From: ZC4RG17 sp036259475
GTDB lineage: Bacteria > Actinomycetota > Acidimicrobiia > Spongiisociales > ZC4RG35
Assembly (NCBI GenBank): GCA_036259475.1
Contig: DATABS010000053.1
Location: 1 to 52,671 of the forward strand
Direction of reading: 5' to 3'
DNA length: 52,671 nt
Each line of letters starts with the position of its first letter. Position 1 is the stretch's first letter. Positions 6,952 to 15,116 of the stretch are shown in pieces. The position numbers and the translations under genes were made by a program. The notes beneath the pieces were generated by a model, which was not told the origin of the DNA, did no database searches, and saw only the letters and a program-made list of their open reading frames with translations.

Positions 6952-8616
6952 CTAGAGGTCGCGAGTCCGGACGATGACTATCAGCGACGCATCGTCCCGG
7001 CGCAATCCTTCCGCCTGGCCGATGGATTCGGCCACACACCAGTCGGCGATCTTGTCGGCGTCGCCGTATGGGCAGCGCCGCAAGGCGTCGACCAGATGCT
7101 CGACGGTGGCGACCACCACCCCTTCGGGCTGAGTGGGGTCGGCGAGACCGTCGGAAAAGAGGATGAGGGCGTCCCCTTGGTCGAGCACGGTCTTTCCGTC
7201 ATGCCAGGATCCGCTCTCCCCGGCAACGAGCACCGGCCCGGTCGACTCGAACAGGTCGAGATTGGACGGCGTCCTGTGGATGATGGGAGGGCTACCAGCC
7301 GAGGCGTAGAGAACCGCCCCGGTTCTGGCTTCGAGCTCGGCGACAGTGACGCTGGCCATCATCTGCGGCTCGTCGAGGACCCACCCGGCCTGTCCGATGG
7401 CCTCGGCGGGTCCCGCCCCGTAACGCAGCGTGTGCTGGAGGACGTCACTCAGCCGGGACGCGGCCAGGGCGGGAGCAGGCCCATGTCCCACCACGTCGAC
7501 GAGAATGGCCGCCAGCCGCGTGTCGTCCAGCGGCAAGGTGAGCACCGAGTCCCCGGCCAGCCATCCCTCGGCGGGGCGGTACCTGACGGCGACGTCGAAA
7601 CCTTCGACGGCCGCCCCCGAACGCGACAGCCGGAAGAGCATCTCCTTGACGATGCCGGCATCGCGGCCGACGGCAACGGTGGCCCGGTCCACCATGTCCT
7701 CGGCCACCGCGGCGTTGGAAGTGGCCCGCGAGACGGCGGCGGCGGTGGCGAAGAGGGCCGCCATGAGGAGCCCGCTGGCGAGCACGGCCGCGGCCGCAAA
7801 CAACCGCGGCTGGCTGGAGGGAGTGGTCGAACCGAGCAGGAAAGCCACTCCGACGGGTGGCCCGGCCAGCGTGACGGGGAGCAGGCGACGGAGGACGATC
7901 CCGCCCGGCCAGGGGCTGATGATCGGTGCCATGATGCCGAGCGAGGGTCGGGCGATGGCCACCGAGCCACAAAAGAGGATCGTCAACAGAGCGGCGGCGA
8001 TCGCCATCCGACCGGTGCCGATCGGGAAGCCCCGCAAGCTGTCGTCGCCGTAGGCGAACGCAACTACGACCGTGGCCCCGACCAGAGCCATGGCGATCGC
8101 CACGAGCTGGCCGACGACGTGGGCGGTGGCCGACCGGGTGGTCATGAGGATGACGGCGAACCCACCGGCGGCGGTCACGATCCCTTCGTTGAGAGCAGGG
8201 CGAGCTGCCTGCTCGCCACCGATGACGTCCTCGGCCATGAGGCTGTGCAGGAGCCAGCGGGGAAAATCGAGGTCGGCCAGATTGGCTACGATCACCGCGG
8301 CTCCGCCCAGTGTGACCAAGACGGCGGCGAACAGACCGAGTCGCCGGGCCCACGGTCCCGTGCGGATCAGGGCCCCCAGCACAGCCAGACCACCGAGCAG
8401 CATGAGAACCGCGGTGGCGGGTTGCAGCGGTCGCACTTCGAGCCGGGGGATCCACTGGGCGAGCACCGGCAAGCCGAACACACGTCCGGCGAGGCCCACC
8501 GTCCCCCCGGCGACAGCGAGCCAGGCGGCTGCCTGGGCGGTCGCGATGAGACGGCGCCGCGAGCGGGGATCGACCTCTCCGTAGAGAGGGCGCCTCCTGG
8601 TCTGGCCGTCCGTCAT
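6952..8616 (-). CDS. membrane PP2C-type serine phosphatase (SpoIIE/RsbU family)
   Basis: A 554-aa protein. Residues about 25-300 contain several hydrophobic spans, for example the segments around PATAVLMLLGGLAVLGAL and LFAAAAVLASGLLMAALF, forming a membrane sensor region. The C-terminal 240 residues are a PP2C-like phosphatase: VDVVGHG near 372, FSDGLADP near 485 and RRDDASLIVI near 539 provide the metal-binding aspartates. Such phosphatases dephosphorylate the RsbV-type STAS protein, freeing it to capture the RsbW anti-sigma factor. Here it is divergent from exactly those partners, so it is the probable input of the stress switch. ATG at 8616 is preferred; the frame stays open further upstream. 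Confidence 0.87.
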   Translation of the reverse strand: MTDGQTRRRPLYGEVDPRSRRRLIATAQAAAWLAVAGGTVGLAGRVFGLPVLAQWIPRLEVRPLQPATAVLMLLGGLAVLGALIRTGPWARRLGLFAAVLVTLGGAAVIVANLADLDFPRWLLHSLMAEDVIGGEQAARPALNEGIVTAAGGFAVILMTTRSATAHVVGQLVAIAMALVGATVVVAFAYGDDSLRGFPIGTGRMAIAAALLTILFCGSVAIARPSLGIMAPIISPWPGGIVLRRLLPVTLAGPPVGVAFLLGSTTPSSQPRLFAAAAVLASGLLMAALFATAAAVSRATSNAAVAEDMVDRATVAVGRDAGIVKEMLFRLSRSGAAVEGFDVAVRYRPAEGWLAGDSVLTLPLDDTRLAAILVDVVGHGPAPALAASRLSDVLQHTLRYGAGPAEAIGQAGWVLDEPQMMASVTVAELEARTGAVLYASAGSPPIIHRTPSNLDLFESTGPVLVAGESGSWHDGKTVLDQGDALILFSDGLADPTQPEGVVVATVEHLVDALRRCPYGDADKIADWCVAESIGQAEGLRRDDASLIVIVRTRDL

Positions 8617-8729
8617 GAGAACCGACCCGGGGAAGCCATCCGTGCCAACGCTAGCCGACCGGCCCAACCGCCCGGAGTGCCTGGGACCCGCCCGCCCGCA
8701 AGGAGCCGCTTCGGAGAGGTGGTGTGAGA

Positions 8730-9089
8730 ATGGCTTTCACCATCCCGGCGTCGACGGATGCCCCGCAGGAGGCGAGAACCGCCATCAGCTCGGTGCTGGG
8801 ACGCACCGAGCAAATCGAAGACGTGCTATTGGCGACCAGTGAACTCGTGTCCAACGCCGTCCAGCACGGCGACCTCGAAGAGGGCTCCCCCATCCATCTG
8901 GAGGTCCGGCTCGTGGCCGACCGTGTCAGGGTGTCGGTGTCCCACGAGGGTCCGCCGTTCGAGCGACCTCCTGATCCGCCTCAGCGGAGCACCGCGGGAG
9001 GCTTCGGCTTCTATATCGTCGGCCAGGTGGCGGCGGACTGGGACATCGCCTACACCCACGGCACCACCAAGACCTGGTTCGAGATCTGA
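8730..9089 (+). CDS. RsbW-type anti-sigma factor / serine kinase
   Basis: A 119-aa GHKL ATPase (HATPase_c_2). The N-box ELVSNAVQHG at residues 38-47 has the magnesium-binding Asn42 intact; STAGGFGFYIV at 88-97 is the G2-like loop; the protein ends TTKTWFEI, as RsbW proteins do. It would bind the sigma factor and phosphorylate the STAS partner encoded next. ATG at 8730 is preferred over the GTG at 8724 because GGAGAGG (8713-8719) is 10 nt away rather than 4. It forms an operon with the STAS and sigma genes. It shares the ADWD...WFEI ending with the N-terminal domain of the sigma gene, suggesting duplication. Confidence 0.88.
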   Translation: MAFTIPASTDAPQEARTAISSVLGRTEQIEDVLLATSELVSNAVQHGDLEEGSPIHLEVRLVADRVRVSVSHEGPPFERPPDPPQRSTAGGFGFYIVGQVAADWDIAYTHGTTKTWFEI

Positions 9090-9115
9090 GCGGCGATCGA
9101 AATCGGGCTATCCTC

Positions 9116-9143
9116 GAACCCTCGCTTCACGAACCGAGGGTTC
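9116..9143 (+). promoter_or_regulatory. perfect inverted repeat covering the RBS of the STAS gene
   Basis: GAACCCTCG (9116-9124) and CGAGGGTTC (9135-9143) are perfect 9-bp inverted repeats with a 10-nt loop. The 3' arm contains GAGGG, the only ribosome-binding-like sequence before the TTG start at 9146. In a transcript read through from the RsbW gene the site would be base-paired. Alternatively it is a DNA operator just after a TATCCT hexamer at 9109-9114. Confidence 0.6.
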
Positions 9144-9145
9144 AC

Positions 9146-9490
9146 TTGACGACGGGTCCGAAGTACAGAATCCAAAAGGACGACATCGACGGGAGCCGTC
9201 TCGTCACCGTCTCCGGCGAGATCGACCTCGCCTCGGCTCCCAAACTGGAGGAGGCGCTCGTCGAGGAGCCGGACCAGACGGTGATAGCCGACCTGTCCGA
9301 TATCGGCTTTATCGACTCGACCGGTCTGCGATCTCTGATGACCGCACGCGACACGATCAGCGAGAAGGGCGGCAGGCTGATGCTCGTGTTCGACGAAGGG
9401 CCGGTGGAGCGAATCCTGGAGCTCACCCGTCTGACCGATCGGTTCGAGATCTTCGCCACCACCGAATCGGCGGCCCAGGCGGCCGAATGA
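9146..9490 (+). CDS. STAS-domain anti-sigma factor antagonist (RsbV-like)
   Basis: A 114-aa protein almost entirely made of a STAS domain. TVSGEIDLASAPKLEEAL is the first strand-helix unit, and FIDSTGLRSL carries the phosphorylatable Ser58 in the DSTGL motif. When unphosphorylated it binds RsbW and releases the sigma factor. It starts with TTG at 9146, with GAGGG six nt upstream. Its stop overlaps the ATG of the sigma gene (ATGA), so the antagonist and the sigma factor are translationally coupled. The RBS is embedded in a perfect inverted repeat, which could lower its synthesis relative to RsbW. Confidence 0.9.
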   Translation: MTTGPKYRIQKDDIDGSRLVTVSGEIDLASAPKLEEALVEEPDQTVIADLSDIGFIDSTGLRSLMTARDTISEKGGRLMLVFDEGPVERILELTRLTDRFEIFATTESAAQAAE

Positions 9491-10575
9491 CGCAAGCGGG
9501 GGCGGCTCCCAACCGGAGTCGAATGATCACGCGGATCGAACTGGAACCTTCCCTGGCGGCACCCTACGTCGCCCGACGGGTGATCGGCGCCCTCGTCGAT
9601 CGGGGCCCTTCGATCAAGGCCATCGACGCCGCCCTGCTCGCTTCCGAGCTCGTCACGGCCGCCTCCCGGGGCGAGGCGAACATCGCCATCGCCGTGGAGC
9701 GAACCGCCGGCACCGCCCGCGTGGAGGTGACCGCCGACGGCGGGCCCGAGATCGACGAGCTGACCCGCACGATTCTCGAGCGTCTGGCGGACCGCTGGGA
9801 CGTGGGCCCACCGCCGTGGTTCGAGATCGACCTCGTCCGCCGGGCGCGCCTGGACGACCTGGCCGAGGAATCATTGTGGGAGCGAGTACCGGAAGACCGG
9901 TCGGCCCGCGACGAGATCTTCGCCCGGTACGAGGGTTTCGCGGGCGCCATCGCCCGGCGCTATCGCCGCAGCGGCGAAGGCGCAGACCTCGACCAGGTTG
10001 CCTACATGGCTCTGGTCGCCGCCATCGATCGGTTCGACCTCGACTATGGCGTCAAGTTCTCCACTTTCGCCGGCAAGACCATCAGCGGGGAACTCAAGAA
10101 GTACCTCCGCGACACTGCGTGGGCGATGAAGGTCCCGCGCAGTTTGAAAGAGTCGGTGTTGCGGGTGACGAAGGATCGCAACCGGCTCACTCAGCAGCTG
10201 GGGCGGACGCCGACACCCGAGGAGATCGCCGCCGACACCGGTCTCACGCCCGCGGAGGTGAACGAGGCGCTCGAGGCGGGGCAGGCGTTCGGTGCCATGT
10301 CGCTCGATGCGCCGCTGGCCGAAGAGTCCAACACACCGATCAAGGACACCATCGGCGAGGATGACCACACGCTCGTCGATGCCGAGCAATGGTGGATGAT
10401 CGAGCCCATCCTCGAGCGGCTCACCGAGCGCGACCAGCAGGTGCTGCACATGCGGTTCTTCGAGGACATGAGCCAGTCTGAGATCGCCGAGGTCATCGGC
10501 GTGTCCCAGATGCAGGTGTCACGGATCCTCTCGTCGATCTTCAGCCAGATCAAAGCCGAAGTTTCGGTCGACTAG
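9487..10575 (+). CDS. SigB/SigF-class sigma factor with fused degenerate RsbW-like N-terminal domain
   Basis: A 362-aa protein from an ATG overlapping the STAS stop. Residues 13-115 resemble a GHKL/RsbW domain: LLASELVTAASRG (50-62) aligns with the N-box but Ala58 replaces the essential Asn, the glycine-rich loops are gone, and ADRWDV...WFEI (101-114) matches the end of the separate RsbW. From about 140 it is a SigB/F/WhiG-type sigma factor: region 2 includes DLDQVAYMALVAAIDRFD and FSTFAGKTISGELKKYLRD; region 3 includes RNRLTQQLGRTPTPEEIAAD; region 4 has LTERDQQVLHMRFFEDMSQS and the HTH SQSEIAEVIGVSQMQVSRIL. Normal members are about 250-270 aa. The extra domain cannot bind ATP by its motifs and may serve as a built-in docking or inhibitory module. 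Confidence 0.88.
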   Translation: MTQAGAAPNRSRMITRIELEPSLAAPYVARRVIGALVDRGPSIKAIDAALLASELVTAASRGEANIAIAVERTAGTARVEVTADGGPEIDELTRTILERLADRWDVGPPPWFEIDLVRRARLDDLAEESLWERVPEDRSARDEIFARYEGFAGAIARRYRRSGEGADLDQVAYMALVAAIDRFDLDYGVKFSTFAGKTISGELKKYLRDTAWAMKVPRSLKESVLRVTKDRNRLTQQLGRTPTPEEIAADTGLTPAEVNEALEAGQAFGAMSLDAPLAEESNTPIKDTIGEDDHTLVDAEQWWMIEPILERLTERDQQVLHMRFFEDMSQSEIAEVIGVSQMQVSRILSSIFSQIKAEVSVD

Positions 10576-10701
10576 CCCTGGTCAGACTGTTCGACGCCGT
10601 CGCCCGGTTTCCGAGTGCCACGGTGCAAAGAACGGCGAGGGCCCTTTCGGAGGCGAGAACCGGCCGAGTTTCGCTGCGGGCGGACGGGGTACGAGCTAGG
10701 C

Positions 10702-11565
10702 GTGAGCCGCATCATGATCGGTGTCTCCGGCTGGAACTACAAGGGATGGCGCGGCAAGTTCTATCCCGACGACCTGGTCCAGCGCCGGGAGCTCGAGTTC
10801 GCAGCGGAGACGTTCGACTCGATCGAGATCAACGGAACCTTCTACAGCCTCACCACCCCGGACAGCTGTGAACGGTGGTACCGGGCGGCACCGGAGGACT
10901 TCCTGTACGCGGTCAAGGGCAGTCGGTTCATAACCCACAACAAGAAGCTGGCGACGGGCGATTCGGCAATCCCCAACTTCTTCGCCTCCGGCATCCTCGA
11001 GCTGGCCGACAAACTGGGACCACTGCTGTGGCAGCTCTCCGGGCGCCTCCATTTTCGACCCGAGCGCGTGGAGGCGTTCTTCGACTACCTCCCCGGCGAC
11101 ACAGAGGAAGCCGCCGAGATCGCCCGGAATCATGACGAACGAGTGAAGAAGCCGAGCTTCGGACCGGGCGGAAGGCGACCGATGCGCCACGTGCTGGAAG
11201 TCCGTCACGAAAGCTTCCTGACCGATGAATTGGTCGACCTGGCGCGGCGACATGGCGTGGCCCTGGCGTTCTCGCACTCGTCGGCCTGGCCGTATATCGA
11301 AGAGATCACTTCTGATTTCATCTACGTCCGCCTCCACGGGCCCGACCGTCTCTACGACAGTGCCTACGGGGAGGGCTTGGGTGAGTGGGCCAAGCGGATG
11401 CAGGCCTGGGCGGCCGGCGAAGCACCCGCCGACTCCCACCGGATCACCGAGCGGGATCCTCCCCCGGCGGAAGACCGCGACGTGTATGTCTATTTCGACA
11501 ACGACGGCCACGCCTATGCGCCGAACGAGGCGCGGACCCTCATGGAGATGGTCGGCAGGGGCTGA
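10702..11565 (+). CDS. DUF72 family protein
   Basis: A 287-aa TIM-barrel-like DUF72 (YecE) protein. Family marks are IGVSGWNYKGWRGKFYP at the N-terminus, SIEINGTFYSL, FLYAVKGSRFITHNKKL, RHVLEVRHESF and DFIYVRLHGPD, with VYVYFDNDGHAYAPNEA near the end. The biochemical function of the family is not established; a nuclease or isomerase-like role has been suggested from its fold. The GTG at 10702 was chosen as close to the usual start; ATG at 10714 is an alternative. The frame is open further upstream but that stretch is not conserved-looking. It is followed by the protease gene on the same strand. Confidence 0.88.
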   Translation: MSRIMIGVSGWNYKGWRGKFYPDDLVQRRELEFAAETFDSIEINGTFYSLTTPDSCERWYRAAPEDFLYAVKGSRFITHNKKLATGDSAIPNFFASGILELADKLGPLLWQLSGRLHFRPERVEAFFDYLPGDTEEAAEIARNHDERVKKPSFGPGGRRPMRHVLEVRHESFLTDELVDLARRHGVALAFSHSSAWPYIEEITSDFIYVRLHGPDRLYDSAYGEGLGEWAKRMQAWAAGEAPADSHRITERDPPPAEDRDVYVYFDNDGHAYAPNEARTLMEMVGRG

Positions 11566-11614
11566 TCGTTTCACGCCCCAGCTCACGGGTACGGTTGGCA
11601 CCAGGAGGCAAAGA

Positions 11615-12757
11615 GTGCTGGGCAACAACGCATGGCGAATCGGCCGCGTGGGAGGGATCGAGATCAAGATCGACCCTTCGTGGAGCTTCATCGCCTTCTT
11701 GATCGCCTACTCGTTCTTCGTCCAGCTCTCCTTCGAGTTCCCCGAGCAGACCACCACGACGCTCATCGTGCCGGCCCTACTCATGGCGGTGGTGTTCTTC
11801 GGCAGTGTCCTCATCCACGAGCTGGCCCATTCCTTCGTGGCACGGTCGCGGGGGGTCGAGGTGAAAGGCATCACGCTGTTCCTGTTCGGCGGCGCCACCC
11901 ACGCCGACCTCGAGACCGAGAACCCGACGGACGAGCTCGTGATCAGTATCGTCGGACCGCTCACCAGCCTGGCGCTGGGAGCGGTCCTGTGGGGTATCGC
12001 CGAGGTGACCTCCCCGGGAATGGTCGGCTACGCCGCCGGCTATCTGGGATGGATAAACCTCGCACTGGCCGTTTTCAATCTGGTCCCTGGTTTCCCGCTG
12101 GACGGGGGCCGGGTGCTGCGATCACTCATATGGAGGGCCAGCGGCGATCTGGTCAAGGCCACCCGCATCGCGGCGCGGGCCGGCCAGCTCGTCGGATACG
12201 CCTTGATCGGGTTCGGGATCTTCCTGGTGCTGTTCGCCGGGAACCTGGTCGGCGGTTTGTGGCTGGTGGCGATCGGATGGTTCCTGTCGCAGTCGGCGCA
12301 GTCGTCATTCATGCAGATGCAGGTGAGGCGGATGCTGTCGGACGTGCCGGCGGCCCAGATGATGACTCGGGACTTGATGGAGCTGTCCGGCGACCTCACC
12401 TTGCGCCAGGCGGTGGACGACTACTTCATGCGCCACGACTTCAACGCCTTCCCAGTGAGCGAGGACGGCCGGGTCGTCGGCATCATCACGCTTTCGACCG
12501 TTCGACAAGTTCCCCGCGATGAGTGGGCCACTCGACGGGTGCGCGAGTTCGTGACGCCCCTGTCCGATGCGTGCACGGTCGACCGATCCGAGCCGATGGA
12601 TGAGGTTCTCGACAAGCTGAGCAGCAACGAGCACCACCGGGTGGTGGTCAAGGAGGACGGCGAAGTCGCCGGCATCATCACACCGAGAGACCTGGCGCGC
12701 TGGCTGGAGCGGTCCCAGGATCTCGGACTGACCGAATCGCTCAGGCGCTCCAGTTGA
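11615..12757 (+). CDS. site-2 protease family zinc metalloprotease with CBS pair
   Basis: A 380-aa intramembrane metalloprotease of family M50 (Rv2625c/SpoIVFB-like). The zinc motif HELAH is at residues 68-72 and the second ligand motif NLVPGFPLDGG at 155-165; hydrophobic spans flank both. Two CBS domains occupy about 245-300 and 304-365 (FNAFPVSEDGRVVGIITLS and HHRVVVKEDGEVAGIITPRD), a combination that often senses adenine nucleotides. Such proteases cleave membrane-spanning anti-sigma factors or other small membrane proteins. GTG at 11615 is supported by AGGAGG at 11603-11608. The stop lies one nt from the convergent LLM gene. Confidence 0.9.
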   Translation: MLGNNAWRIGRVGGIEIKIDPSWSFIAFLIAYSFFVQLSFEFPEQTTTTLIVPALLMAVVFFGSVLIHELAHSFVARSRGVEVKGITLFLFGGATHADLETENPTDELVISIVGPLTSLALGAVLWGIAEVTSPGMVGYAAGYLGWINLALAVFNLVPGFPLDGGRVLRSLIWRASGDLVKATRIAARAGQLVGYALIGFGIFLVLFAGNLVGGLWLVAIGWFLSQSAQSSFMQMQVRRMLSDVPAAQMMTRDLMELSGDLTLRQAVDDYFMRHDFNAFPVSEDGRVVGIITLSTVRQVPRDEWATRRVREFVTPLSDACTVDRSEPMDEVLDKLSSNEHHRVVVKEDGEVAGIITPRDLARWLERSQDLGLTESLRRSS

Positions 12758-12758
12758 C

Positions 12759-13628
12759 CTAGGGGCGAGACCGCAACTCGTCGGCGACTTCGGCAAAGGC
12801 CCGTAGCTGCGACTCGGCCTCCTCTCCCAGTGACAAGATGAACGAATCGATCCGGTTCTCCCGGGCGAGCGTTGTCAGTTCCTCGATCCAGTGGCCCTGA
12901 TCTCCGTGGAGGAAACCGGTGGACGGTCCGGACCCGATGCGTCCGCTCAGGTTGTAAAGACGGCGAATCTCGGCCGGATCCCGTCCCGCAGAGACGGCGC
13001 CTTCGTCGATGATCAGGTTCCGCGCTTCGAGCTCCTCGGGCCCGACGTTGCCGCTGGACGGAATCCAACCGTCGCAGAGCCGGCCGGTCACCTCGAGCAT
13101 TCGCCGGCCGCCGGCACCGGACCAGATCTCGATGTCGGTCGGCGGCACCGGCCCCGAGTGGGTTCCGGCCAGCCGATAGTGCCGACCGTCGAATCGGAGT
13201 CCTCGATCCCCCGACCACAACATCCGGATCACCTTCATTGCCTCAACGAAGGCGTCGACGGCCTCACCCGGCGAGAGCCGGGGCACTCCCAGGCCTGCCG
13301 CCGCTTCCAGGAATCCGCCGGCACCGATACCGAGATGGAATCGACCGGGAAACATGACGTCTATGGAGGCGGCGGCTTTGGCCATCATCGCCGCTCCCCG
13401 GAGGGGCAGATTGGCGACATCGGGAAAAACGGCGATGCGGCTCGTCCGAGCGAGGAGAACCGGCATGAGCGTGAACGTGTCGAGGAAACGACGTTGATAG
13501 GGATGGTCCTGGATGCCGACGAGCTCCAGACCGAGGTCGTCGGCCAGTTCCACCAGACGGAGGATTTCGCCGAACTGGGCGGCGAGTGGGGTAGGAAAAA
13601 TCCCGAAGCGGAGATCATGACCAGCCAT
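12759..13628 (-). CDS. LLM-class F420-dependent oxidoreductase
   Basis: A 289-aa luciferase-like monooxygenase-fold protein. Family marks are LRFGIFPTP at the start, VELADDLGLELVGIQDHPYQ, TSRIAVFPDVANLPLR, GRFHLGIGAGGF and IWSGAGGRRMLEVTGRLCDGWIP, of which the last carries the F420/FMN-phosphate-binding loop of the barrel. It most likely uses F420 as hydride carrier; the substrate is unknown. TACCTT at 13640-13635 on the minus strand, six nt before the ATG, suggests a leaderless message. It is a second, clearly different LLM protein from the one at 5582 and is transcribed alone. Confidence 0.88.
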   Translation of the reverse strand: MAGHDLRFGIFPTPLAAQFGEILRLVELADDLGLELVGIQDHPYQRRFLDTFTLMPVLLARTSRIAVFPDVANLPLRGAAMMAKAAASIDVMFPGRFHLGIGAGGFLEAAAGLGVPRLSPGEAVDAFVEAMKVIRMLWSGDRGLRFDGRHYRLAGTHSGPVPPTDIEIWSGAGGRRMLEVTGRLCDGWIPSSGNVGPEELEARNLIIDEGAVSAGRDPAEIRRLYNLSGRIGSGPSTGFLHGDQGHWIEELTTLARENRIDSFILSLGEEAESQLRAFAEVADELRSRP

Positions 13629-13634
13629 GGGTCA

Positions 13635-13640
13635 AAGGTA
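13635..13640 (-). promoter_or_regulatory. putative -10 element of a leaderless transcript
   Basis: Minus-strand TACCTT ends six nt before the ATG of the LLM gene. The identical hexamer at the identical distance precedes the molybdopterin gene at 19449. Confidence 0.4.
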
Positions 13641-13746
13641 GCTGCGACGACAGACCACGAACCGGCCCGCCGGCAGCAGGCGTTTAGGGAGTCTCCGGCG
13701 GGGTAGGTGCTCGTCGCGAGCTAGCCACACCTACCGAGGAGCTTCC

Positions 13747-14136
13747 ATGGCGGAGATGACGACCGGACGGGACGGCCTGCGTGACATCGTGGTCGACGCC
13801 GTCAACGCCAAGGACCCCGATCTCTTCTCGCTGGCAGACGACATCCATGTCCCTCCGTCGCTGCTCGATCGAACGATGGAAGTGATGGAGCGATGGCCGC
13901 GCATGATGCTCAGCCGCGGCCAACTGGATACCGAACCGGTGGCCGCGGTGTGGTTACCCGACGCTGAAGGGCGATACGCCCGGGTCGGGCACCTGGAATT
14001 CGACATCGAGGACGGTTCCGCTCGCATGGAGATCGTCGAGGAAGTCCGCGGGGACCTGGTGTCCGAGCCACCCGCCGGCCTCGAGGTCGCCGACTGGGAA
14101 GATTCGGAGGCCGTGGGCGAGGGCTGGCTGGTCTAG
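13747..14136 (+). CDS. hypothetical acidic protein
   Basis: A 129-aa acidic protein of unrecognised family. The N-terminal half is helical (DIVVDAVNAKDPDLFSLADD and LLDRTMEVMERWPRMML); the C-terminal half looks like beta strands around AAVWLPDAEGRYARVGHLEF and ends in a run of acidic residues. There is no signal peptide, membrane span or cysteine. GAGGAG at 13736-13741 gives a good RBS six nt before the ATG, so translation is likely. It is followed by the beta-propeller-like gene with its own putative promoter, so co-transcription is uncertain. Confidence 0.72.
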   Translation: MAEMTTGRDGLRDIVVDAVNAKDPDLFSLADDIHVPPSLLDRTMEVMERWPRMMLSRGQLDTEPVAAVWLPDAEGRYARVGHLEFDIEDGSARMEIVEEVRGDLVSEPPAGLEVADWEDSEAVGEGWLV

Positions 14137-14177
14137 GCCCAACTCAGGTCGGCGCGGCTCGGGCTGGGGGCGACGGA

Positions 14178-14183
14178 TAGGAT
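14178..14183 (+). promoter_or_regulatory. putative -10 element of a leaderless transcript
   Basis: TAGGAT ends six nt before the ATG at 14190. The intervening CCGGAG could also act as a weak ribosome binding site, so the leaderless reading is tentative. Confidence 0.35.
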
Positions 14184-14189
14184 CCGGAG

Positions 14190-15047
14190 ATGGTGCTCGT
14201 CGGGACCAAAGCGGGAATCCACGCGGTGGATGAGGAGCAGCCCCACTCGCAGATCGAGGTGGTTCATCTCGTCCAGCATGCCACCGGATGGTGGGCCGTC
14301 GACCCGCAAGGCCGAATTTGGCATGACGACGACCACGTGGCCGACGCCCCGGACGGCGTGAGGATCAACTGCCTTCAGCCGACAGCCGACGGCGTCTGGC
14401 TCGGCGCCGATTCGGCTCGCCTCTTCCTGCTTCAGGATGGGGTGATCGTCGAAGACCAGTTTTTTGCCGACGCTCCCGGCCGGGAGACATGGCACACACC
14501 CTGGGGCGGACCGGCCGACGTCCGGTCCCTGGCCCACGAGCCGGACGGGGCCCTCTTTGTGAACGTTCATGTCGGCGGGATCCTGCGGTACGACAACACC
14601 GGCCTCGTCCCTACGGTCCCAATCGAGTCGGACGTCCACCAGGTCGTGTCCCACCCCGGCCGGGCGGCCGCCGTCATGGCTGCCACCGCTTGGGGATTGG
14701 CCCAGTCCAGCAACGGCCATGACTTCGAGTTCCGCACCGAAGGCTTCACCGCTCGCTACTGCCGAGCTGTGGCCGTCTGGGAAGACACGGTCCTGGTGTC
14801 GGCCTCCCGAGGTCCCCGCGGGGGCGGAGCCACGGTCTACCGCGGGCCGCTCCAGGGAGGGCCGCTGCAGCCATGCAACGGGGGTCTTCCCGACGAGTTC
14901 GAGGGCAACGTCGACACCCACTGTCTGTTCGCCGGACCGGACGCCTTCTTCGTCGGCAATGGCGGGAACGTATGGGCCTCGGGCGACAGGGGTGAGACAT
15001 GGGAGAAGGTGGCGGCGGGACTGCCCCCCATCACCTGCCTCGCCTGA
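14190..15047 (+). CDS. beta-propeller-like (BNR/Asp-box) protein
   Basis: A 285-aa protein composed of short repeated beta-strand units, with many Trp/Gly/Asp turns such as WWAVDPQGRIWHDDD, GVWLGADSARLFLLQDG and GALFVNVHVGGILRYDN. The end reads VWASGDRGETWEKVAAGLPP, an Asp-box (SxDxGxTW) as in BNR/sortilin-type propellers. There is no signal peptide, so it is probably cytoplasmic. Such proteins can be sialidase-like or simply binding scaffolds; no catalytic residues can be assigned. It appears to be a single-gene unit. Confidence 0.75.
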   Translation: MVLVGTKAGIHAVDEEQPHSQIEVVHLVQHATGWWAVDPQGRIWHDDDHVADAPDGVRINCLQPTADGVWLGADSARLFLLQDGVIVEDQFFADAPGRETWHTPWGGPADVRSLAHEPDGALFVNVHVGGILRYDNTGLVPTVPIESDVHQVVSHPGRAAAVMAATAWGLAQSSNGHDFEFRTEGFTARYCRAVAVWEDTVLVSASRGPRGGGATVYRGPLQGGPLQPCNGGLPDEFEGNVDTHCLFAGPDAFFVGNGGNVWASGDRGETWEKVAAGLPPITCLA

Positions 15048-15116
15048 ACTTGCCCGAACACGGTTTCAGCGCGCTCGGGGCCGGGTAGGCCTGTGACGAC
15101 CATTGGAGGAGACCGA

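Noticed and set aside
6916..8727. 603-aa open frame on the plus strand
   Set aside because: It is antisense to the PP2C phosphatase gene, highly rich in Gly/Arg/Glu/Asp without domain signal, and typical of the complementary frame in GC-rich coding DNA.
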